From NCBI GenBank assembly GCA_023251415.1, contig JAHEYX010000247.1:1-5052 (forward strand): a stretch of 5,052 nucleotides of DNA. Reading direction: 5' to 3'. The notes under the pieces were generated by a model, which saw nothing but the letters and a program-made list of their open reading frames with translations, did not search any database and was not told where the DNA came from. This DNA comes from Chitinophagales bacterium (GTDB lineage Bacteria; Bacteroidota; Bacteroidia; Chitinophagales; CAIODY01). Both the position numbers and the translations under genes were made by a program. Within the stretch, counting starts at the first letter, position 1; each line of letters opens with the position of its first letter. Below are positions 1-5,052 of this stretch, in pieces.

Positions 1-225
1 GGCTGAAGCAGAATTATCTTCATCGTAATCCATGAAAGCTAAGGCTATTTCAGCTTCGGCTTTCGTTTCGTCTTGTTTTGCTAAACTACCAAAAGCTTCA
101 CGTGCTTCGGTACGTTTATTTGAATTATAGAGTTTCCAAGCAGCAGATAAATCTTGTGCTTGCGTTGTAAGTCCTGCTAACACGAATACAATCAATGTTA
201 AAAGGGATGCAATTTTTTTGTGCAT
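1..225 (-). CDS. Exported protein of unknown function, N-terminal part (runs off left edge)
   Basis: An open frame on the minus strand starts at an ATG at 225-223 and stays open to base 1, giving 75 codons with no stop. The protein begins MHKKIASLLTLIVFVLAGLT, a typical Sec signal peptide: two lysines, then a hydrophobic core over about residues 5-18. A likely cleavage site follows the TQA at residues 21-23, before QDLSAAW; many exported Bacteroidota proteins begin in this way. The mature part (residues 24-75) is polar and alanine/glutamate-rich, with a helical pattern (AAWKLYNSNKRTEAREAF, then KAEAEIALAF). This resembles the helix pairs of TPR-type repeats, but one or two units are too few to assign the fold. 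The gene is divergent from lnt and the gap between them is 132 bases. The start is supported by the signal peptide beginning exactly there. The product probably acts in the periplasm or at the outer membrane; no function can be given from the N-terminus alone. Confidence 0.8.
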   Translation of the reverse strand, partial: MHKKIASLLTLIVFVLAGLTTQAQDLSAAWKLYNSNKRTEAREAFGSLAKQDETKAEAEIALAFMDYDEDNSASA

Positions 226-254
226 AAAAAGGTATTAAGGTTAATTTTGAATTG

Positions 255-291
255 CGAATATAAAGCATAAATACAATAGCGTGTAAGTCAA
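255..291 (-). promoter_or_regulatory. Possible weak promoter of the leftward exported-protein gene
   Basis: Read on the minus strand, TATATTCG (262-255) matches the Bacteroidota -7 consensus TAnnTTTG at all but one defined position, 29 bases before the ATG at 225. A TTGAC lies upstream on the same strand (291-287), but its spacer of about 26 bases is longer than the usual 17-23. A second TTG (276-274) is too close. The -7 element is therefore plausible and the -33 partner uncertain. Confidence 0.3.
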
Positions 292-311
292 TGAGAATTA
301 AAATATTTTGA

Positions 312-342
312 TTGACAAACTGATTAAATAAAATTACTTTTG
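312..342 (+). promoter_or_regulatory. Bacteroidota-type promoter of the lnt cluster
   Basis: TACTTTTG (335-342) is a perfect match to the TAnnTTTG -7 element used by the primary sigma factor in Bacteroidota. TTGAC begins at 312, so the TTG (312-314) lies 20 bases before the -7 box, within the normal spacing for this phylum. Transcription would be expected to start near 347-350. That leaves only about 8-11 bases before the TTG start codon of lnt at 358, a very short leader. The promoter probably serves all three plus-strand genes, since no comparable element is apparent in the short gaps between them. Confidence 0.65.
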
Positions 343-357
343 CTTTTTATATAAAGT

Positions 358-1929
358 TTGCGAAACTTGACCGGAAAACCCCATTTAAAACCCATTATTT
401 ACTCCACTTTAAGTGGTTTATTGCTAGTTGCGGGCTGGCCTACTTCGCCATTGGTAAGCTTGTTATTCGTGGGTTGGGTGCCATTGTTGGTGCTGCATGA
501 ATTGAGTTTAACCCGTTTACAAAAATGGGCACATACGTATTGGACTTTATTAATCTGGAATATCGGAACTACGTGGTGGGTTTGCAATGCCAGTTTATGG
601 GGTGGAGTTGCAGCCATTGTGTTAAATGCGCTCTTGATGTCGGTTCCATGGCTGATTTACCATCAAATTAAACTTAAATTTAATCCATTTCTAGGCTTTT
701 TATCCTTGGTAGTTTGTTGGCTCGGATTCGAAAAAATACATTTAACCTGGGAACTTACCTGGCCTTGGCTCACCTTAGGTAACGGAATGGCCATGTATCC
801 TAAATTTGTGCAATGGTACAGCTTTACCGGTCATTTGGGCGGAAGTTTGTGGATTTGGTTGGTAAACTTATTGCTTTTTATGGTATTGACTGTTGAAGCC
901 CGAAAATGGCTGAGTGGAGCCGGATTGCTATTAACAGTTTTTATGCCTTTGTTATGGTCGATGAATCACTACAATAACGCAGCGGTAGACGCACCAACGC
1001 AAATAAATGTAGCTATAGTTCAACCAAATATTGACCCTTACAACGAAAAATTCCAAGGTGGTAATGATGCGGAGCAACTGGCTAAATTCATTAAACTATC
1101 GGAGCAAGTGGTTGGTTCTGAAACCGCTTTGCTATTGTTTCCGGAGACAGCCATTCCTACCGGAGTATGGAAAAAGTCGATTGGAGCAGACGAAAATGTA
1201 AATACTTTAAAAGAATTTTTAGCCCAACACGAGCAACTGAATTTATTAACCGGCTGTTCATTAATCGACGAGTCAGATAGCTGCACCAGTAGCAGTGCTG
1301 AACCTTTAGGCAATAGTGGTAAGTTTTACGAAGTTTACAATGCTGCTTTATTCTTAAAAAACGAACAGTCGCCTCAATATTACATCAAAAGTAAATTGGT
1401 TCCGGGTGTAGAACGTATGCCTTATCCGGGCTTTTTTAAGTTTTTAAAGCCTTTGCTAATCAATTTAGGCGGCAGTAGTCAAAACTTAGGCACTCAACCT
1501 GAACGAACCAATTTTATTAGCGATACGTTTCAAATAGCCCCTGTAATTTGTTATGAAAGTGTTTTTGGAAGTTATGTGGCTGAATATGTACGTAAAGGCG
1601 CTAATTTGATATGCATTATTACCAACGACGGTTGGTGGGGCGATACCGAAGGACATCGTCAACATTTGCATTATGCCTCCTTACGTGCCATAGAAACACA
1701 TCGTACCATAGCACGTTGTGCCAATACCGGTATCAGTTGCTTTATTACCGAACGCGGTGATATTCAACAAGCTACTAACTGGTGGGAAGCAAGCAGCTTA
1801 CAACGTATGGTGAACTTGCAACACGATGAGACCTTTTTTGTACGCTATGGCGATTTATTTGAATGGGAATTTGTTTTTGGAGCCCTCATTTTTGTGATTG
1901 CCATTTTATTAAAACGCCTATTACCCTAA
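358..1929 (+). CDS. lnt: Apolipoprotein N-acyltransferase (Lnt)
   Basis: Lnt transfers a third acyl chain from phospholipid to the N-terminal diacylglyceryl-cysteine of lipoproteins at the periplasmic face of the inner membrane. The 523 residues are close to the usual length (E. coli Lnt has 512). Residues 12-204 are hydrophobic and carry several membrane spans. The nitrilase-like (CN-hydrolase) domain begins at INVAIVQPN (216-224), and a last membrane span lies near 502-520. The expected catalytic triad is intact: E263 in LLFPETAIP, K344 in YIKSKLVPG and C398 in VICYESVFG. E352 matches the second conserved glutamate after the lysine. The NDGWWGDTEGHRQH block (423 onward) is also typical. The start is unusual: the frame has a TAA at 352-354 and no ATG before about residue 94, inside the membrane domain, so TTG at 358 is chosen (TTG at 367 is the alternative). 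It is the first gene of a likely three-gene transcript; the next starts 12 bases after its stop. Confidence 0.95.
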   Translation: MRNLTGKPHLKPIIYSTLSGLLLVAGWPTSPLVSLLFVGWVPLLVLHELSLTRLQKWAHTYWTLLIWNIGTTWWVCNASLWGGVAAIVLNALLMSVPWLIYHQIKLKFNPFLGFLSLVVCWLGFEKIHLTWELTWPWLTLGNGMAMYPKFVQWYSFTGHLGGSLWIWLVNLLLFMVLTVEARKWLSGAGLLLTVFMPLLWSMNHYNNAAVDAPTQINVAIVQPNIDPYNEKFQGGNDAEQLAKFIKLSEQVVGSETALLLFPETAIPTGVWKKSIGADENVNTLKEFLAQHEQLNLLTGCSLIDESDSCTSSSAEPLGNSGKFYEVYNAALFLKNEQSPQYYIKSKLVPGVERMPYPGFFKFLKPLLINLGGSSQNLGTQPERTNFISDTFQIAPVICYESVFGSYVAEYVRKGANLICIITNDGWWGDTEGHRQHLHYASLRAIETHRTIARCANTGISCFITERGDIQQATNWWEASSLQRMVNLQHDETFFVRYGDLFEWEFVFGALIFVIAILLKRLLP

Positions 1930-1941
1930 TACTTTTTATTC

Positions 1942-2814
1942 ATGATTATAGATCCAAAAGACACAGCTACCGGTAAGCTTCATGGCTTTATGTTAAGTGC
2001 CATTGCTCCTCGTCCGATTGCTTTTGCCAGTACGATTTCAGCCGACGGTATTCCGAATTTGGCTCCGTTTAGTTTTTTTAATGCATTTGGCAGTAACCCG
2101 CCTACGGTAATCTTTTCGCCGGCTCGTCGTGTTCGAGATAATACCGTAAAACACACTTTAGAAAACGTACGTGAAGTGCCTGAAGTAGTTATTAATGTGG
2201 TGAATTATGCTATAGTTCAACAAATGAACTTAGCCAGTTGCGAATATCCGAAAGGAGTGAATGAATTTGAAAAAGCAGGTTTAACCCCTGTTGCTTCCAC
2301 TTTGATAAAACCGTTGCGAATTAAAGAATCGCCGGTGCAGTTTGAGTGTAAGGTGAAACAAATTATAGAAACCGGCCAGCATGGAGGAGCAGGTAATTTA
2401 ATTATTTGCGAAGTGGTGTTAATGCATATCGATGATGCGGTATTAGGTGCAGATGGTAGAATAGATCCGAATAAGATTGACCTTGTAGCCCGTATGGGTG
2501 GCGATTTATACAGCAGAGCCAGTGGAGCTGCGTTGTTCACGGTACCTAAGCCCAATGAAAAAACAGGAATGGGAATCGATCAATTACCGGAAGCTATTCG
2601 CACTAGCCGTGTGTTAACGGGTAATGATCTGGGTATATTAGGCAATTTCGAAACGATTCCGACTATTGATTCATCGTTATTAGGAACCGGGTATCAGCAT
2701 TTGATCAGTCATTATCAAAATGATGATTTGAAACAACAATTGCATTTATTGGCGCATGAATTAATTGAAAAAGGAAACGTTGCAGAAGCTTGGCAAGTGT
2801 TATTAGCTAACTAA
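1942..2814 (+). CDS. Flavin reductase-like FMN-binding protein with C-terminal extension
   Basis: The N-terminal part (about residues 1-200) belongs to the flavin reductase-like split-barrel family. It shows the typical opening AIAPRPIAFASTISADG (20-36), then NLAPFSFFNAFGSNPP (39-54) and VIFSP, which is the pattern of the flavin-binding core. Later come ESPVQFECKV (about 129-138) and a conserved-looking LYSRASGAALFTVPKP stretch near the domain end. Members bind FMN or FAD and either reduce free flavin with NAD(P)H or act as flavoenzymes on other substrates; the true substrate cannot be read from the sequence. About 85 C-terminal residues extend beyond the basic domain (family members are often 160-200 residues; this one is 290) and look helical, with a low-complexity-free QQLHLLAHELIEKGNVAEAW tail. 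There is no signal peptide, so it is cytoplasmic. The ATG at 1942 lies 12 bases after lnt and 19 bases separate its stop from the next gene, which suggests co-transcription without implying a shared pathway. Confidence 0.85.
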   Translation: MIIDPKDTATGKLHGFMLSAIAPRPIAFASTISADGIPNLAPFSFFNAFGSNPPTVIFSPARRVRDNTVKHTLENVREVPEVVINVVNYAIVQQMNLASCEYPKGVNEFEKAGLTPVASTLIKPLRIKESPVQFECKVKQIIETGQHGGAGNLIICEVVLMHIDDAVLGADGRIDPNKIDLVARMGGDLYSRASGAALFTVPKPNEKTGMGIDQLPEAIRTSRVLTGNDLGILGNFETIPTIDSSLLGTGYQHLISHYQNDDLKQQLHLLAHELIEKGNVAEAWQVLLAN

Positions 2815-2833
2815 GTTACCTAAATGTAGTTAC

Positions 2834-4513
2834 ATGAAAAAAACGAAATCAACTTCAAACAAGCAAACTACAAGTACTTCAGTCCAAAAAAATACTACTG
2901 CAACAAGTTGGTGGATTGTTGGATTGGTAGTGGTAGTAGTATCGTTTTTCCTTTATGCGCCGACTTTAAACTACGGATTTTCGGCCGTAGATGACGGTGT
3001 TTACGTTCAACAAAATGCCTTAATTACCAGCATTACCAAAGCTATTTGGACCACCCCTATTGCTCAAAATTATCATCCATTAACCATGTTGAGCTTAACT
3101 TTGGACTATAACTTTGGTGAATTAAATGCAGCAACTTATCATCGCACCAATCTGCTTTTACATTTAGTTAATACGATTTTACTCTTATTGGTGGTTCTAA
3201 AACTAGGTGCTTCAATACGAGTTGCAGGGTTTTCGGCTTTACTTTTTGCCATTCATCCTATGCATGTTGAATCGGTAGCTTGGATCTCTGAACGAAAAGA
3301 CGTGTTGTATACTGCTTTCTATTTAGCCAGTATACTTACCTACTTGCATTATTTGCAATCGAAAAAATGGAATTGGTTTCTTGTTACTGTTGGTTTAGCG
3401 CTTTGCTCTTTACTAGCAAAACCACAAGCCGTAAGTTTTCCGTTAGCTTTACTCCTCATCGATTGGTGGCAAAAAAGGGCCTTTACGAGTAAGTTATGGT
3501 TAGAAAAAATTCCGTTTTTTGCTTTAGCACTCGGAATGGGAATTGCCACTATTTATGCACAACAAAACGCTTTGCACGATCCGCTCAGTAATGATACAGT
3601 TTGGTTAAGACCGTTTTTCATTTCTTACACCTTGATCCTCTATTTTGTTAAACTGCTTGTTCCATTGCAACAAGCGTTGTTTTATCCTTATCCACTCGAA
3701 CAAATACCTTTCTATATGTATTTGGCTCCGTTAGCCATAGCTGCTATTTTATATTTTACCTATCGCTTCCGTTCACAACGGGAATGGGTTTTTGGATTGG
3801 GATTTTTTTTAATTTGCGTTTCCCCGACTTTACCATTTAAACCGTTTGGAACAAGTATTTTAGCTGAACGATATACCTACTTAGCGGCTGTCGGACTCTT
3901 TTTGCCAATTTTGATCTGGTTAGAAAAACGTTTTGAAAACGAAGCACTGAAATTTTATGGGATTACCGGTACATTTAGTTTAATAATGTTTGTTACCGCT
4001 TATTTGCAAATCGGCTTATGGTCTGATAATCGCACTTTATTAAAAAAATCAGATGAAAACCAACCCTCCGTATTTGTAAAAAACATTCTTGCCAACTGGT
4101 ATGGCAGCTTAGGAAATGTTGATAGTGCTCGAATTTACAGCAATGCTGCCATTGCTCAAAAACCTGATTTAGCCTATAGTTATTTTACACGAGCCCATTT
4201 TTGCGGTTCGAATTTGAATTTAGCTAAACTGGATGCGGATAAAGCTATAGCATTGGATCCTCAATATGCATTAGCTTATCTTTTGAAAGGATTGATTTAT
4301 GCGCAAAGCGGTAAAGATGATTCAGCTTTTATAGCTTTACGTAAAGGTTTGGCGATTAAACCAATTGCAGATGGTTATTTATTAATTGGTGAATTGTATG
4401 AAAAAAATAAACAAATCGATTCAGCTCGCTATTATTTTAAAAAGGCAGTAGCTGTAGAACCAAATAATACCGTTGCTAATGAAAAGTTAGCGAATCTGGC
4501 GGCAATAAAATAG
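2834..4513 (+). CDS. Multi-pass membrane protein with C-terminal TPR repeats, TMTC/GT-C glycosyltransferase-like
   Basis: After a polar, Thr/Ser/Lys-rich cytoplasmic start (1-24) the protein has a first membrane span (26-45) and then about ten more up to residue 396. The first external loop carries an acidic pair, D53-D54, in NYGFSAVDDGVYV, as expected for the metal/sugar-phosphate site of GT-C enzymes. NYHPLT (79-84) and HPMHVESVAWISERKDVLY (141-159) follow. This last block matches the HPxHxExVxxxxxRxDxL signature of the TMTC family, the O-mannosyltransferases of animals, and AERYTYL (344-350) is a second shared block. Residues about 412-544 form four TPR units ending at KP, DP, KP and EP (444, 476, 510, 543). 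In GT-C enzymes the donor is usually a polyprenyl-phosphate sugar. Whether this bacterial protein transfers sugar, and to what, is unknown. It is probably the last gene of the lnt transcript. The start at 2834 gives a complete first span and a lysine-rich N-terminus. Confidence 0.8.
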   Translation: MKKTKSTSNKQTTSTSVQKNTTATSWWIVGLVVVVVSFFLYAPTLNYGFSAVDDGVYVQQNALITSITKAIWTTPIAQNYHPLTMLSLTLDYNFGELNAATYHRTNLLLHLVNTILLLLVVLKLGASIRVAGFSALLFAIHPMHVESVAWISERKDVLYTAFYLASILTYLHYLQSKKWNWFLVTVGLALCSLLAKPQAVSFPLALLLIDWWQKRAFTSKLWLEKIPFFALALGMGIATIYAQQNALHDPLSNDTVWLRPFFISYTLILYFVKLLVPLQQALFYPYPLEQIPFYMYLAPLAIAAILYFTYRFRSQREWVFGLGFFLICVSPTLPFKPFGTSILAERYTYLAAVGLFLPILIWLEKRFENEALKFYGITGTFSLIMFVTAYLQIGLWSDNRTLLKKSDENQPSVFVKNILANWYGSLGNVDSARIYSNAAIAQKPDLAYSYFTRAHFCGSNLNLAKLDADKAIALDPQYALAYLLKGLIYAQSGKDDSAFIALRKGLAIKPIADGYLLIGELYEKNKQIDSARYYFKKAVAVEPNNTVANEKLANLAAIK

Positions 4514-4601
4514 GCATACTACAGTAGGTACGATAAGGCTATACAGTTACTTGCAATCACCTATCTGCATGCAACTTAATTAATGCCTCAGGAAACCTAA
4601 T

Positions 4602-4631
4602 ACTGGTGGCTTTGGCAATTTCGTATCCTGC
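4602..4631. repeat. 30-base direct repeat, copy 1 (intergenic)
   Basis: This copy begins ACTGGTGGCTTTGGC and ends ATTTCGTATCCTGC, and it matches 4707-4736 at 29 of 30 bases; the one mismatch is A at 4617 against G at 4722. The bases on each side differ between the copies, so the repeat has sharp ends. It is noncoding, or in a decayed frame, and lies just left of the hairpin at 4636-4662. Confidence 0.9.
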
Positions 4632-4635
4632 AGCT

Positions 4636-4662
4636 GTCCCGAATCGTTGAGACGCTCGGGAC
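4636..4662 (+). terminator. Strong hairpin between convergent genes, possible terminator
   Basis: GTCCCGA (4636-4642) pairs perfectly with TCGGGAC (4656-4662). Inside it, CGT (4645-4647) pairs with ACG (4652-4654) around a TGAG loop, giving a stem of 7 plus 3 base pairs with a small internal loop. On the plus strand it is followed, after a few bases, by a T-rich stretch (about 4668-4684), so it could end the lnt transcript. The T-run is not immediate, and on the minus strand no T-run follows, so a hutU terminator in that direction is less convincing. It may instead be a dispersed palindromic repeat. Confidence 0.4.
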
Positions 4663-4682
4663 CTCACATTTCGTTTTGTTCT

Positions 4683-5052
4683 TTAGATATCCAATCCAAA
4701 TTTACGACTGGTGGCTTTGGCGATTTCGTATCCTGCGTCGGCATGTCTGATAACACCCATGGCCGGGTCGTTGAATAATACGCGACTTAATCTGCGATCG
4801 GCATCGGCTGTACCATCAGCAACAATAACCATCCCGGCATGTAAACTGTAGCCCATGCCTACTCCACCACCGTGATGAAAAGATACCCACGAAGCGCCGC
4901 CGGCCGTATTAATCAATGCATTTAAAATCGGCCAATCACCCACAGCATCCGAGCCATCCATCATTGCTTCTGTTTCACGATTAGGTGAAGCCACACTACC
5001 CGTATCCAAATGATCTCTTCCTATTACAATCGGTGCTTTCACTTTTCCGGTT
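4683..5052 (-). CDS. hutU: Urocanate hydratase (urocanase), C-terminal part (runs off right edge)
   Basis: HutU adds water to urocanate to give 4-imidazolone-5-propionate, the second step of histidine degradation, in the cytoplasm with tightly bound NAD+. The visible 122 residues begin TGKVKAPIVIGRDHLDTGSVASP and continue through the family's most conserved C-terminal blocks: MMDGSDAVGDWPILNALINTA, GASWVSFHHGGGVGMGYSLHAGM and VIVADGTADADRRLSRVLFNDPAMGVIRHADAGYEIA. The stop is TAA at 4685-4683, so the protein ends KFGLDI, slightly shorter than the IPM-type endings common in the family. The frame is open to the window edge, so the GTG near 5042 is an internal valine codon and not the start. It converges on the lnt cluster across 169 bases. 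The last coding bases (4707-4736) have a near-identical copy in the intergenic region. Confidence 0.95.
   Translation of the reverse strand, partial: TGKVKAPIVIGRDHLDTGSVASPNRETEAMMDGSDAVGDWPILNALINTAGGASWVSFHHGGGVGMGYSLHAGMVIVADGTADADRRLSRVLFNDPAMGVIRHADAGYEIAKATSRKFGLDI
4707..4736. repeat. 30-base direct repeat, copy 2 (inside hutU)
   Basis: This copy codes for AGYEIAKATS near the C-terminus of urocanate hydratase and is the likely parent, because the surrounding sequence is normal hutU. It repeats at 4602-4631 in the same orientation with one mismatch. Confidence 0.9.

Larger units (their letters stand above)
4557..4667 (-). pseudogene. Duplicated fragment of the hutU 3' end, in a short open frame
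   Basis: Bases 4602-4631, read on the minus strand, encode AGYEIAKATS, the same ten residues found near the C-terminus of hutU (4707-4736). The two copies differ at one of 30 bases, and that difference is synonymous (ATT for ATC, isoleucine). The fragment sits 105 bases beyond its counterpart and in the same frame as hutU. That frame stays open for 41 codons after the hutU stop and ends at a TGA at 4559-4557. A GTG at 4667-4665 could start a 36-codon ORF, but there is no sign it is expressed. Outside the 30 bases the similarity stops abruptly, apart from a possible echo (S-I-R-F against S-R-K-F). It is most likely the debris of a partial duplication rather than a gene. Confidence 0.45.

Noticed and set aside
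399..617. Minus-strand open frame inside lnt (and similar ones at 1038-1313 and 1486-1671)
   Set aside because: Each lies wholly within the well-supported lnt gene on the other strand, shows no recognisable domain and has cysteine/proline-rich shadow composition.
2217..2555. Minus-strand open frame of 112 codons inside the flavin reductase gene
   Set aside because: It is antisense to a clear family member and has no domain or promoter of its own.
2824..2829. ATG-TAG minimal open frame four bases before the start of the TPR membrane protein gene
   Set aside because: A start-stop element could in principle affect initiation, but such a short pattern is easily produced by chance and nothing else supports a role.
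3349..3549. Minus-strand open frame inside the TPR membrane protein gene
   Set aside because: It is short, antisense to a conserved membrane region and without recognisable features.
3803..3810. Run of eight T within the TPR membrane protein gene
   Set aside because: It could cause slippage, but the frame is intact through it, it simply encodes part of a Phe-Phe pair and its neighbours in a membrane span, and long T-runs are expected in AT-rich DNA.
4512..4588. Inverted repeat AGGCAT / ATGCCT and TTGCA / TGCAA in the region after the TPR gene
   Set aside because: The arms are only 5-6 bases, and the AGGCAT pair has a 65-base gap, so these are at chance level.
4514..4682. Search for a tRNA, small RNA or CRISPR in the convergent intergenic region
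   Set aside because: No cloverleaf arms or TTC-type T-loop were seen, and the only repeat is the two-copy hutU fragment, which is not a CRISPR pattern.

Overview
The window looks like a chromosomal stretch from a member of the Bacteroidota. The DNA is AT-rich, no gene has a clear Shine-Dalgarno sequence, and there is a perfect Bacteroidota-type -7 box (TAnnTTTG) upstream of the first plus-strand gene. The gene content also fits that phylum. Genus cannot be judged from the sequence alone.

Layout. Bases 1-225 hold the N-terminal 75 codons of a minus-strand gene for a small exported protein, which runs off the left edge. Bases 226-357 are a divergent promoter region. A compact plus-strand cluster follows: lnt, apolipoprotein N-acyltransferase with its Glu-Lys-Cys triad intact (358-1929); a flavin reductase-like FMN-binding protein with a C-terminal extension (1942-2814); and a large multi-pass membrane protein ending in about four TPR repeats, of the TMTC/GT-C glycosyltransferase-like type (2834-4513). 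The gaps are 12 and 19 bases, so one transcript is likely. Bases 4514-4682 are a convergent intergenic region with a strong hairpin and a surprising 30-base copy of the 3' end of the next gene. Bases 4683-5052 hold the C-terminal 122 codons of minus-strand hutU (urocanate hydratase, histidine degradation), running off the right edge.

How the genes relate. Lnt completes lipoprotein acylation in the inner membrane. The TPR/GT-C protein is probably also an envelope protein. The flavin reductase has no obvious link to either, so the cluster may simply be co-transcribed. hutU belongs to a separate catabolic unit.

Most of the window is ordinary core-type gene content. The points worth a second look are the hutU tail duplication with its hairpin, the non-ATG start of lnt directly behind a strong promoter box, the back-to-back TTGAC elements between the divergent genes, and the bacterial TMTC-like protein, whose substrate is unknown.
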